Source: Mycobacterium sp. DL99 | GTDB lineage: Bacteria > Actinomycetota > Actinomycetes > Mycobacteriales > Mycobacteriaceae | Length of the DNA stretch: 64,000 nucleotides | NCBI RefSeq assembly: GCF_004762045.1 | Contig: NZ_SJOM01000007.1 | Span: 2,945,920-3,009,919 of the forward strand | Direction: 5' to 3' | Shown: positions 31,337 through 39,968 of the stretch, piece by piece | Position numbering within the stretch: position 1 is the stretch's first letter | Layout of the letters: each line of letters starts with the position of its first letter | The notes under the pieces: model-generated | What the model was told of the DNA's origin: nothing | The model's database searches: none | The model's input: the letters and a program-made list of their open reading frames with translations, nothing else | Translations under genes and position numbers: made by a program

Positions 31337-32895
31337 CACCTCACCACCCGGAAGGGTCCGCGGGCGCCCGCCGTAGGGTCGGAATCGCGGTCAGCGGTGT
31401 CACACATGAACGGGCGCAGCGCGGCGGTCAACCGCTGATAGTCGCCAAAGGTCTGCTCGTACACCGCTATTCGCTTGGGATCGGGTTCCAGCAGTCGTAC
31501 TCGGGGGGCGAACAGTTGCGAGCCCGCGCTCAAGCTGGGAACGATCCCGGCGGCGGTCGCCGCGATCACCGCGCAGGCCCGGAGGGTGAGGTTCTCGCCG
31601 ATCACCAGTTCGGCGGGCCGTCCGAGCACATCGATTGTGACCTTCTGCCACAACGAGTTTCGCTCGATACCGCCGGAGAAGACCAGGCGCGCGCAGGGCA
31701 CCCCGGACCGTTCGAATGACTCGATCACGCTCCGGGTGCCACAGGCGACCGCCTCGACCATCGCCCGGTACAGTTCGGCCTTCGTGGTGCCGAGCGTCAG
31801 CCCGACCACGGCCCCGCGCAACCGGGCCTCGCGGTGCGGGGTGCGGTTGCCCATGAAGTAGTCGAGGGCCCGCAGACCGTGGGCTGCCGGGTCGACCGTG
31901 GCGGCCTGGTCGATCAATGCCGACAGGTCGTCGCGGGGCACCCCCATGATGGATTCCCCGGTCCATTTGAGTACCGAACCGCTGGTCACCTGGCCGCCCT
32001 CGACCAGCCACTTATTGTGGGTCAACGCATTCGGATACGGGCCCCACACCTCGTTGGAGGTGGTCGGCCGGTCCACTTCGGTGACGATGGCCGAGGATGT
32101 GCCGGACACGATGGAGACCAGTCCATCCGTTTTGCCCCCGCAGGCCAGCAGGGACACGTGCGCATCGATGCCGCCGACGGCGACGACCGGTGCGCCCGAG
32201 ATGGCGAGATCGGCTGCGGCGCTGTCGGTGAGAGTGCCCGCGACACCGCCTATGGCGACGATCTCATCAGGCAGTTTGGCGATCAGATCCTCCATTCCCA
32301 GCGCGGCATAGAGCTCGGCGGGGAAACGCCCGGCGAGGGCGTCGTAGTTGTACTTGCAGACGGCGTTCATCTGCGAACCGACCCATCGGCCGGTGAGTCG
32401 GAAGGTCAGGTAGTCGACGGCCTCCACGATGCGTGCGGCAGACCGGTAGGCATCCGGATCGTGCTTTTTGAGCCACATCGCCTTTGGCAGTAGCCATTCC
32501 GAGGCGTCGGATCCTCCGGACCACTCGAGGATCGGATGCTGCCCGCTCAGTTGCGCGGTGCGCTCCGACTCCGCGGCGCCGCGGGCGTCCATCCACAGGA
32601 TGGCCGGACGGAGCGGTGTTCCCGCCGCGTCGACCACCGCCACCGTTGAGGCGGTGGTCGACGCGGCGATCGAGATGACCTGGCCGGCCGCCCGGCACGG
32701 TTCACTGTCCAGCAGCTGACGAGTTGCGGCGGTGATCGCGGCCCACCAGTCTCGCGGATCCTGCTCTGCCCACCCCGGACGGGGGTGGTGGGTCGAGTAG
32801 GGGCGGTGCGCCGTGCCCAGTGGGGTGCCGTCCTCGGTGAATGCGCCGATGCGTGCGCCCTCGGTGCCGAGATCGATCGTCAGAAGGATTCCCAT
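31336..32895 (-). CDS. FGGY-family carbohydrate kinase, ribulokinase-like
   Basis: The 519-residue kinase opens with the phosphate-binding LLTIDLGTEGARIGAF and has the family elements ILWMDARGAAESER, VAVGGIDAHVSLLACGG, SIVSGTSSAIV, and the C-terminal FSGGIERNSLWQKVTIDVLG. The VGGIDAHVS segment resembles ribulokinases (where it reads GNVDAH) more than xylulokinases or glycerol kinases. It therefore probably phosphorylates a ketopentose or similar ketose made by the adjacent GatD-like dehydrogenase. It starts three bases after the dehydrogenase stop, with AAGGAC as ribosome site. The exact substrate cannot be read from the sequence. Confidence 0.85.
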   Translation of the reverse strand: MGILLTIDLGTEGARIGAFTEDGTPLGTAHRPYSTHHPRPGWAEQDPRDWWAAITAATRQLLDSEPCRAAGQVISIAASTTASTVAVVDAAGTPLRPAILWMDARGAAESERTAQLSGQHPILEWSGGSDASEWLLPKAMWLKKHDPDAYRSAARIVEAVDYLTFRLTGRWVGSQMNAVCKYNYDALAGRFPAELYAALGMEDLIAKLPDEIVAIGGVAGTLTDSAAADLAISGAPVVAVGGIDAHVSLLACGGKTDGLVSIVSGTSSAIVTEVDRPTTSNEVWGPYPNALTHNKWLVEGGQVTSGSVLKWTGESIMGVPRDDLSALIDQAATVDPAAHGLRALDYFMGNRTPHREARLRGAVVGLTLGTTKAELYRAMVEAVACGTRSVIESFERSGVPCARLVFSGGIERNSLWQKVTIDVLGRPAELVIGENLTLRACAVIAATAAGIVPSLSAGSQLFAPRVRLLEPDPKRIAVYEQTFGDYQRLTAALRPFMCDTADRDSDPTAGARGPFRVVR

Positions 32896-32898
32896 GAT

Positions 32899-33990
32899 TC
32901 AGTCCTTGTTGGGCAGGAACAGCACTTTTGAGGAGAAGACCGAGCGGTCGCCCAGCTGCTGCATCATCTCCGGTAATGCCGACAGCGGCAGTTCGTGGGT
33001 GATCATGAACTCCCACTTGAGTTTTCCTTCGGCCAGCATCCGAGCCGAGGTGCGCCACTCGTCGCCGGGGAATGGCGCCGAGAAGGAGTTCCACGAGCCG
33101 TGGAGGCTGGTCTCCAGCCGCATGAACCGGTTGAAGGTGTCCTTGTCCAGCGTGACGGGTGCGTGCGGGATGCCGACGAAGACCGCGTGGCCGTGCGGGC
33201 CGGTCAGATTCGCCGCCATATCGGCCGTCGCGGGAACACCGGCGGACTCGAGCACGATGTCGAAGCCCCGGCCACCGAGGGCTCGGGCCTCCTCGACGCC
33301 TTGTACCGCGTGAGTGGCGCCGGCTTCACGTGCCATGGCTGCCTTCTCCTCGCTGAGGTCGACCGCCACGATCTGGCTGGCGCCGTGCAGCTTTGCCCAT
33401 TGAACGGCGAAGAGCCCGATCGGCCCCGCGCCGATGACGAGGACGCGGTGCCCGGCCCGTAGGTTGGTCTTCCACAGTCCGTGCAGCGCGATGGCGGCCG
33501 GGTCCAGCATGGCGGCTGCGCGGGGATCGATGCCCGCGGGCAGTTTCAGGAGGTTTCCGACCGGGCTGACGACGTACTGAGCGTAGGCGCCATCGGATCT
33601 ACTACCGAAGTAGTCGTAGTTCTCGCAGAGCCCGAACGCGCCCTTGGCGCAGAAGTCGCAGCTGCGGCAGGGGATCAGTGGGGGGACCGATACCAGTTCG
33701 CCGACGCCGAATCCGTCTACGCCTTCGCCGAGTTCGGCCACCCAGCCGGAGAACTCGTGCCCGCAGATGATGGGCATGACATATCCGCCGTTGCGCAGCA
33801 TCCTGGGGATGTCGGACCCGCACACTCCGCAGGCCGCCACTTTGAGCAGCACTTCACCGGGTCCGGGTTTGGGTACCGGCGCCTGCTCGACCCGGATGTC
33901 GCCCGGCGCGTACATCACCGCCGCGGTCATCGTCTCGGGCAGGGCCGGTGACACTGACCGACTGGTCGGTGCGGGGGCCTCGATTGTCAT
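32899..33990 (-). CDS. Zinc-dependent polyol dehydrogenase, galactitol-1-phosphate dehydrogenase (GatD) type
   Basis: The 363-residue medium-chain dehydrogenase carries the catalytic zinc residues (ACGVCGSD and GHEFSG) and the structural zinc cysteines (CRSCDFCAKGAFGLC). Its Rossmann loop is VLVIGAGPIGLFAVQWAK. The segment SLHGSWNSFSAPFPGDEW strongly resembles the corresponding GatD text, so oxidation of a polyol or polyol phosphate to a ketose is likely. The ATG at 33990 is preferred because AAGGAG lies nine bases upstream. An in-frame ATG nine codons earlier lacks this. It is the second gene of the operon, 48 bp after the binding protein. Confidence 0.87.
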   Translation of the reverse strand: MTIEAPAPTSRSVSPALPETMTAAVMYAPGDIRVEQAPVPKPGPGEVLLKVAACGVCGSDIPRMLRNGGYVMPIICGHEFSGWVAELGEGVDGFGVGELVSVPPLIPCRSCDFCAKGAFGLCENYDYFGSRSDGAYAQYVVSPVGNLLKLPAGIDPRAAAMLDPAAIALHGLWKTNLRAGHRVLVIGAGPIGLFAVQWAKLHGASQIVAVDLSEEKAAMAREAGATHAVQGVEEARALGGRGFDIVLESAGVPATADMAANLTGPHGHAVFVGIPHAPVTLDKDTFNRFMRLETSLHGSWNSFSAPFPGDEWRTSARMLAEGKLKWEFMITHELPLSALPEMMQQLGDRSVFSSKVLFLPNKD

Positions 33991-34038
33991 CGACGTTGTC
34001 TCCTTGTGTGTTGTCACGACTGACTGGAACTCGACGCG

Positions 34039-35022
34039 CTATTTGGCGGCGGCGAAAGTTGTTCCACCTTCCAGCGCTTGCGCGTTGGACTTGTTCACCA
34101 GACCCGTTCCGGCATCGACGAATTCGGGAACCGACTCTCCACGGGCGGCCTTGACCGCGGTCTGGATGGCCCGCTGGCCTTCGGCATTGGGGTCATTGAG
34201 TGCGGTGGCGATGTATTGATCGCCGGTTGCGATGGCGTGCACCGCCTCCATCAGGCCGTCCACGCCGAAAACCTTGACGTCGGTGCGGTGGTTCTCGGTG
34301 AGCACCTGCAGGGCGCCCAGCGCCATATCGTCGTTCTGGGCGTAGACGGCCTTGAGATCGGGATGGGCTTGCAGGAGGTCCTGCATGGCGGTGACGGCTT
34401 TGGACCTGGTGTAGTCGGCATACGGACCATCGACGATGGCGATGTTGGGCTGGGCCGATACCGCCGCCTTGAATCCTTCGCCGCGGTCGCGCGCCACCGC
34501 GCCACCCGCGTCGCCCTGAATCTGGATGATCTTGCCCCCGGCCGGCCCGAGTGAGTCAACGGCTGCCTTGCCGACGAGCTGGCCCATCGCTTTGTTGTCG
34601 CGGCCGACAAACGCCGCGGCGCCCGATTCGACCGGCCGGTCGACGGTGACGACCTTGATGCCCGCAGCCTTGGCAGCCGCCAGGGAAGGCGTCACGCCCT
34701 TCGGATCGACCGGATTGATCACTAGAACGTTGATCCCACGGGTGATCAGATCCTGGACGTCGTTGTTCTGCTTTGTCACATCGCCGTTGGCATCGGCGTA
34801 GTAGAACTCGTTGCCCTGCGCTTGAGCCTCGGCCTTGGCCGCATCTGTGAGCGCGACGTAGAAGGGGCTCTGCTGGGTTGCCTGGCTGAAGCCGATCTTG
34901 ACCGGTCCGTCGACCACGGCGTTCGTGCCCTGGGCGGCGTTGTCACCCGGTACTGAACACGCGGAGAACGCTACGGCCATTGCGGCTGCGAGCGCGATTC
35001 CCGAGGCTTTTGCGAGTCTCAC
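34039..35022 (-). CDS. Sugar-binding lipoprotein, RbsB type
   Basis: The 327-residue precursor has a lipoprotein signal (AFSAC lipobox, Cys22) and a periplasmic-binding-protein-like I domain of the ribose/galactose type: VKIGFSQATQQSPFYVALTD, LVINPVDPKGVTPSLAAAK, FVGRDNKAMGQLVGKAA, AVYAQNDDMALGALQVL. GTG 35022 is chosen because a perfect AGGAGG sits four bases upstream and it opens directly into the signal peptide. The in-frame ATG at 35076 is less likely because it lies before the predicted transcription start region. It is the first gene of the operon and would capture the substrate outside the membrane. Confidence 0.9.
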   Translation of the reverse strand: MRLAKASGIALAAAMAVAFSACSVPGDNAAQGTNAVVDGPVKIGFSQATQQSPFYVALTDAAKAEAQAQGNEFYYADANGDVTKQNNDVQDLITRGINVLVINPVDPKGVTPSLAAAKAAGIKVVTVDRPVESGAAAFVGRDNKAMGQLVGKAAVDSLGPAGGKIIQIQGDAGGAVARDRGEGFKAAVSAQPNIAIVDGPYADYTRSKAVTAMQDLLQAHPDLKAVYAQNDDMALGALQVLTENHRTDVKVFGVDGLMEAVHAIATGDQYIATALNDPNAEGQRAIQTAVKAARGESVPEFVDAGTGLVNKSNAQALEGGTTFAAAK

Positions 35023-35074
35023 TGTTCCTCCTAGCTGTGCGCGTCGGTACTTGGTGCCGCGCATGACGACGATC

Positions 35075-35104
35075 ACGTTAGGAACGGAGAAGTGAGCCCG
35101 TCAA
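35075..35104 (-). promoter_or_regulatory. Promoter of the SorC-type carbohydrate operon
   Basis: On the minus strand a TTGACG -35 element (35104-35099) is followed after 18 bases by a TAACGT -10 element (35080-35075). This predicts a start near 35068 and a leader of about 46 bases ending in the AGGAGG site of the binding-protein gene. Confidence 0.6.
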
Positions 35105-35120
35105 CATATGCGCATAACTT

Positions 35121-35134
35121 TGCTCATATGAGCA
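35121..35134. promoter_or_regulatory. 14-bp perfect palindrome, candidate SorC-regulator operator
   Basis: TGCTCATATGAGCA is a perfect palindrome centred about 60 bp upstream of the predicted transcription start, just behind the -35 element. A shorter related palindrome (ATGCGCAT, 35108-35115) lies between it and the -35. The upstream position fits an activator site. Confidence 0.55.
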
Positions 35135-35193
35135 CGAGCGAGTGTGGGGAGCTCTTCTGAAGAGCAGGTACCGCTGGCCCGTGGCGCCGCGGA

Positions 35194-35817
35194 TCACGCC
35201 TCCGTCGCGAGACGCACTCCGAATCCGACGAGTACCAGCCCGGTTAGGGTGTCCAGCCGCCGGCGTATCCGCGGCGTCTGCATCCAGCCCGCGATGGTGC
35301 CGGAGGCGGCCACCAGGCCGGCGCAGTAGAACGCGGTCAGCACGATGAAGATCCCGCCCAGCGCAAGCGTGGCCCAGCCCACCGGATAGCCGTGCGGCAC
35401 GAATCCCGGCAGGAAGCTCAGGAAGAACACCCCGACCTTGGGGTTGAGGATGTCGGTGAGGAACCCGGCCGTGAAGCCGGACCGCATCAAGCCAATTCGC
35501 TCGGGTCCCGGCTCGGTCATCTCGGTCACCGTCTGCCGCAATGAGCGCAGTGACTGCACACCCATCCACACCAGGTAGCAGGCGCTTGCGACCTTGAGTA
35601 CCTCGTAGCCGATCTCGCTGGCCCGCAGCCTTGCGGCCAGTCCGATGGCGGCCGCGCCTACCCAGACCACCAGACCGCACAGCACACCCAGTGACGTCAG
35701 CACCCCGCTCCGGATGCCGCCGCGCACCAGACTGCGCACCACCACCAGGGTGTCCGGCCCGGGCAGCAGCACCACGACGACTGCCGCCCCGATGAACGAG
35801 ATGAGGCTGACCAGCAC
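35194..35817 (-). CDS. LysE/RhtB-family amino-acid or metabolite exporter
   Basis: The 207-residue protein has six predicted transmembrane helices and the LysE-family signatures VVLLPGPDTLVVVRSLVRGG near the N-terminus and GFLTDILNPKVGVFFLSFLP in the middle. These proteins export amino acids or similar small solutes. The GTG at 35817 gives the normal length and starts a few residues before TM1. Upstream in-frame codons add a basic tail absent from the family. It is divergent from ppc, with about 150 bp between the starts. Confidence 0.82.
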   Translation of the reverse strand: MLVSLISFIGAAVVVVLLPGPDTLVVVRSLVRGGIRSGVLTSLGVLCGLVVWVGAAAIGLAARLRASEIGYEVLKVASACYLVWMGVQSLRSLRQTVTEMTEPGPERIGLMRSGFTAGFLTDILNPKVGVFFLSFLPGFVPHGYPVGWATLALGGIFIVLTAFYCAGLVAASGTIAGWMQTPRIRRRLDTLTGLVLVGFGVRLATEA

Positions 35818-35954
35818 CGGGCCATGGTAGACGCCGGTGCGTCGGGATCGGTCCGGCTTCAACGACGTTACGGGCGCCGGGGGCGATCGTGACATCCACT
35901 GCTGGGTGATTGCGCCCGGGGTCGCCTTGGCATGCGCGGCCAAACCGCGCCGTC

Positions 35955-35960
35955 GATACT
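35955..35960 (+). promoter_or_regulatory. -10 element of a predicted leaderless ppc transcript
   Basis: GATACT (NATANT) ends seven bases before the ATG at 35968. It supports this ATG over the in-frame ATG at 35932, which would lie upstream of the predicted transcript. Confidence 0.45.
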
Positions 35961-35967
35961 TGACCAC

Positions 35968-38793
35968 ATGGCGGAGAGTGGACACCTGGACACAGCGCTC
36001 GATCCGATCGGTGCGGTTCAGCGCACCCCGGTGGGTCGCGAGGCCACCGAGCCGATGCGCGAGGACATCCGATTACTCGGCGCGATTCTCGGCGACACCG
36101 TGCGAGAGCAGAACGGTGCCGACGTCTTCGACCTGGTCGAGCGGGCCCGGGTGGAATCCTTCCGGGTCCGCCGGTCGGAAATCGACCGGGCCGAGCTGGC
36201 TGATCTGTTCACCGGCATCGACGTCCGCCAGGCCATCCCGGTCATCCGCGCCTTTACCCACTTCGCCTTGCTGGCCAACGTCGCCGAGGACATCCACCGG
36301 GAGCGTCGCCGTGCGGTGCACGAGGCGGCCGGTGAGCCGCCGCAGGACAGCAGCCTGGCCGCGACGTATCGCAAGCTGGATCAGGCGATCTCGTCCGTCG
36401 GCCTTGATTCCGCCACCGTCGCCCATGCGTTGAGCGGCGCCCTGGTCGCACCGGTGATCACTGCACACCCGACCGAAACCCGGCGCCGGACCGTGTTCGA
36501 CACCCAGCATCGGGTCACCGAATTGATGCGGCTGCGCCTGCACGGGCTGAGCCGCACCGCCGACGGCCGCGATATCGAGGTGGAGCTGCGCCGCCACATC
36601 CTCACGCTGTGGCAGACCGCGCTGGTGCGGTTGTCGCGACTGAAGATCTCCGATGAGATCGAGACCGGGCTGCGGTACTACCCGGCCGCGTTCTTCGAGG
36701 TGATCCCACAGGTCAACGCCGAAGTGCGCGAGGCGCTGCAGGCCCGCTGGCCCGGCGCACATCTGCTGGAGCAGCCGATCCTGCGGCCGGGAAGCTGGAT
36801 CGGCGGCGACCGTGACGGGAATCCGAACGTGGACGCCGGCGTGGTGCGACTGGCCACCGGGCGTGCCGCCCACGTGGCATTCGAGCATTACTTCACCGAG
36901 ATCACCGCCCTGGAAGAAGAGCTGTCGATGTCGGCGCGGCTGGTCACGGTCACCGAGGGCCTCATGGCCCTGGCCAGTGTCTGTCACGAGCCGGCCCGTG
37001 CCGACGAACCGTACCGGCGGGCACTGCGGGTGATCCATGCCCGCCTGACCGCCACCGGCCGCGAAATCCTCGACGAGCAGCCCGAACACGAGCTCGACCT
37101 CGGCCTCCAGCCCTACCGCACCCCGGAGGAGTTCCTGGCCGACCTCGACGCGGTGGACGCCTCGCTGCGTGTCAACGGCAGCGCGGTGCTGGCCGACGAT
37201 CGGCTGGCTCGGCTGCGAGAAGCGGTGCTGGTCTTCGGTTTTCACCTGTGCGGCCTGGACATGAGGCAGAACTCCGAGGTGCACGAGCAGGTGGTCGCCG
37301 AGTTGTTGGCCTGGGCCGGAGTGCATCCCGACTACGCCTCGCTGCCCGAATCTCAGCGGGTGGAACTGCTCGCGGGGGAAATCTCGACCCGTCGACCGTT
37401 GATCGGGGAAGGTGCCGAGCTGTCCGAGTTGGCTCGCAAAGAACTCGACATCGTCGGTGCCGCTGCGCGCGCGGTCAGCGTGTTCGGTCCGCAGTCCGTG
37501 CCCAACTACATCATCTCGATGTGCCAGTCGGTGTCCGATCTGCTCGAAGCCGCAATTTTGCTTAAAGAGGCAGGGCTGCTCGATGTGTCGGGCGCGGCCC
37601 ACGGCGATGACGTGTACGCGCCGGTCGGGATCGTGCCGCTGTTCGAAACCATCGACGACCTCCAGCGGGGATCCTCCATCCTGCAGGAGGCGCTCGCGCT
37701 GCCGGTCTACCGCAGCATCGTCTCCGCGCGCGGGCAGCACCAGGAAGTGATGCTGGGGTACTCGGACTCTAACAAGGACGGCGGCTACCTGGCGGCGAAC
37801 TGGGCCCTGTACCGCGCCGAGTTGGACCTCGTCGAAGCCGCGCGCAAGACCGGGATTCGGTTGCGCCTGTTCCATGGTCGGGGCGGCACCGTGGGCCGTG
37901 GTGGCGGACCCAGCTACGACGCGATCCTGGCGCAGCCCCCTGGCGCGGTGAATGGTTCGCTCCGGATCACCGAACAGGGCGAGGTGATCGCGGCGAAGTA
38001 CGCGGAGCCGCGGATCGCGCACCGCAACCTGGAGACGTTGTTGGCCGCGACCCTGGAATCCACCCTGCTCGACGTCGAGGGGCTGGGTGATGACGCCGAG
38101 CCCGCCTACCAGCTGCTGGATGAGCTGGCGGCCCTGGCGCAGCGGTCCTACGCCGAACTGGTCCACGAGACACCGGGATTCGTCGAGTACTTCAAGGCGT
38201 CGACACCGGTCAGCGAGATCGGTGCGCTCAACATCGGCAGCCGACCCAGCTCACGCAAGCCGACCACCTCGATAGCCGACCTGCGGGCCATCCCGTGGGT
38301 GCTGGCCTGGAGCCAGTCCCGGGTGATGCTGCCCGGCTGGTACGGCACCGGCACGGCGTTCGAACAATGGATCGGCGACGACGAGACCCGAGTCGCCGTG
38401 CTGCAGGACCTCTACGAGCGTTGGCCGTTTTTCCGCACCGTGCTGTCGAACATGGCGCAGGTGCTGTCCAAGTCGGATATGGGCCTGGCGGCACGGTATT
38501 CCGAGTTGGTCGACGACGCAGAACTGCGGGCCCGGGTATTCGACAAGATCGTCGCCGAACATGATCGCACCATCGCCATGTACAAACTGATCACCGGTCA
38601 GGACGACCTGCTGGCCGACAACCCGGCGTTGGCCCGCTCGGTGTTCAACCGGTTCCCGTACCTCGAACCGCTGAATCATCTTCAGGTCGAGCTGCTGCGC
38701 AGGTTCCGCGCGGGGGACACCGACGAACTGGTGCAGCGCGGAATCCTGCTCACGATGAGCGGTCTGGCGACCGCGTTGCGCAACAGCGGCTGA
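35968..38793 (+). CDS. ppc: Phosphoenolpyruvate carboxylase
   Basis: PEPC forms oxaloacetate from PEP and bicarbonate, an anaplerotic step. The 941-residue protein has the catalytic-His motif [44 protein letters not shown] with the second catalytic His region, and [14 protein letters not shown], the glycine loop that closes over the intermediate. The C-terminus reads LATALRNSG, a variant of the usual NTG ending. ATG 35968 is preferred over 35932 because a -10-like hexamer lies seven bases before it. It converges on the FAD monooxygenase gene. Confidence 0.95.
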   Translation: MAESGHLDTALDPIGAVQRTPVGREATEPMREDIRLLGAILGDTVREQNGADVFDLVERARVESFRVRRSEIDRAELADLFTGIDVRQAIPVIRAFTHFALLANVAEDIHRERRRAVHEAAGEPPQDSSLAATYRKLDQAISSVGLDSATVAHALSGALVAPVITAHPTETRRRTVFDTQHRVTELMRLRLHGLSRTADGRDIEVELRRHILTLWQTALVRLSRLKISDEIETGLRYYPAAFFEVIPQVNAEVREALQARWPGAHLLEQPILRPGSWIGGDRDGNPNVDAGVVRLATGRAAHVAFEHYFTEITALEEELSMSARLVTVTEGLMALASVCHEPARADEPYRRALRVIHARLTATGREILDEQPEHELDLGLQPYRTPEEFLADLDAVDASLRVNGSAVLADDRLARLREAVLVFGFHLCGLDMRQNSEVHEQVVAELLAWAGVHPDYASLPESQRVELLAGEISTRRPLIGEGAELSELARKELDIVGAAARAVSVFGPQSVPNYIISMCQSVSDLLEAAILLKEAGLLDVSGAAHGDDVYAPVGIVPLFETIDDLQRGSSILQEALALPVYRSIVSARGQHQEVMLGYSDSNKDGGYLAANWALYRAELDLVEAARKTGIRLRLFHGRGGTVGRGGGPSYDAILAQPPGAVNGSLRITEQGEVIAAKYAEPRIAHRNLETLLAATLESTLLDVEGLGDDAEPAYQLLDELAALAQRSYAELVHETPGFVEYFKASTPVSEIGALNIGSRPSSRKPTTSIADLRAIPWVLAWSQSRVMLPGWYGTGTAFEQWIGDDETRVAVLQDLYERWPFFRTVLSNMAQVLSKSDMGLAARYSELVDDAELRARVFDKIVAEHDRTIAMYKLITGQDDLLADNPALARSVFNRFPYLEPLNHLQVELLRRFRAGDTDELVQRGILLTMSGLATALRNSG

Positions 38794-38827
38794 ACTTGTT
38801 GCTGCCGCAACGGTGGCTGAACGGTGG

Positions 38828-39952
38828 CTATCCCACCAGGATGTCGGTGAGCCGGAGCGATACGGTGGCCCTGCGGTCGGCGTAACTCCGTGCGGCACGC
38901 TGGATCTCGGCGGTCTGCTCCGTTCTGACGCGCTGATAACGCCGCAGTGCCTGAGCGAAGTCGCCGTCGCGCGCAGTGGCGACCTGGGCGGCCAGCTCGG
39001 CGGCATCCTGGATGGCCTGGTTGGCACCCTGGCCGCCGAACGGCGTCATCGGGTGGGCTGCGTCCCCGAGTAGCGCCACCCGTGCGCTGGTCCACCGGTC
39101 GATCGGATCTCGGTCGTACACCGGGTGCATGTAGACCGGGCTCGTCGCGGCACGCAGCATCCGCCCGATCGCCGGATCGAATTCGTCGAACTGGCGGGCC
39201 AGTGCCTGCAGATCGGCCTGGGCCGACCACAAGTGCAGGGGCGGCTCGTCCACGCCGAGCGTGGCGTCGACCGCCACCTGTCGGCCGGCCCGCACCGGCA
39301 TGGAGATGACGTGTTTGGCGTAGTCCGCGGAATGCCAGGACCGGAGCCGGTCATTGGGGGCATCGAGGCATTCGGCCGGGCTGACGGCCCGGAAGATCAC
39401 CGAACCGCAGTAGTGAATGTCGTCGGTGCTGAACATCTTCCGGACTCTGGAGCGCAGGCCGTCGGCCGCGATCACCAAACCGGCCCGCTGCACCTCACCG
39501 TTGCTGAAGCTGAGGTCGACGTGATCGTCACGCTCGATGATGCCGGCGAGTTCGTGGCTGAGCCGGACATTCTCCGATCCCACCGTCGACACCAGCAGAC
39601 TGTGCAGATCGGCGCGGTGCACGGTGCGTGGGGACACCTCGGCGTCGGCGTATCCGAATCGGCCGTGTTCCCCGCCTGCCTCGGGTGTCGCGGCGTAATC
39701 GGTGATCTTCTCGACCCGCCCCTGCTGATCGCGGTTCTCGAAGTACTTTGTGGCCGAGGAAATCTCGTTGAAGGCGTCGACGATGTTCCACTGGTCCAGC
39801 AGTCTCAGGGTCTGCGGTGAGATGCCCAGCGGGCCGCCGACCTCGCCGAGTTCACGGGTCTTGTCGAACACGACGGGACGATGGCCGTGGTGCTGCAGGG
39901 CCACGGCGGCGGCGAGTCCACCGAGGCCGGCGCCGACGATGGCGATATCCAT
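38828..39952 (-). CDS. FAD-dependent monooxygenase, class A
   Basis: The 374-residue protein has the FAD Rossmann motif IVGAGLGGLAAAVAL, the DG motif (AADGLRSRVR) and the GD motif VALLGDAAHPMTPFGGQGAN, all in the normal order for the salicylate-hydroxylase/UbiH-like group. Such enzymes hydroxylate aromatic or related compounds using NAD(P)H and oxygen. The substrate is unknown. ATG 39952 follows GAAAGG at good spacing. It is the last gene of a three-gene operon with a signal-less binding-protein homologue and an MFS transporter, 16 bp after the former. This suggests a detoxification or small-molecule modification and export unit. Confidence 0.85.
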   Translation of the reverse strand: MDIAIVGAGLGGLAAAVALQHHGHRPVVFDKTRELGEVGGPLGISPQTLRLLDQWNIVDAFNEISSATKYFENRDQQGRVEKITDYAATPEAGGEHGRFGYADAEVSPRTVHRADLHSLLVSTVGSENVRLSHELAGIIERDDHVDLSFSNGEVQRAGLVIAADGLRSRVRKMFSTDDIHYCGSVIFRAVSPAECLDAPNDRLRSWHSADYAKHVISMPVRAGRQVAVDATLGVDEPPLHLWSAQADLQALARQFDEFDPAIGRMLRAATSPVYMHPVYDRDPIDRWTSARVALLGDAAHPMTPFGGQGANQAIQDAAELAAQVATARDGDFAQALRRYQRVRTEQTAEIQRAARSYADRRATVSLRLTDILVG

Positions 39953-39968
39953 GATGTGCCTTTCAGGT

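Noticed and set aside
27105..35022. True AI-2 (Lsr) uptake system
   Set aside because: The dehydrogenase, the ribulokinase-like kinase and a genuine DeoC rather than LsrF/LsrG do not fit. No LuxS is seen in the window, and I know of none in M. tuberculosis.
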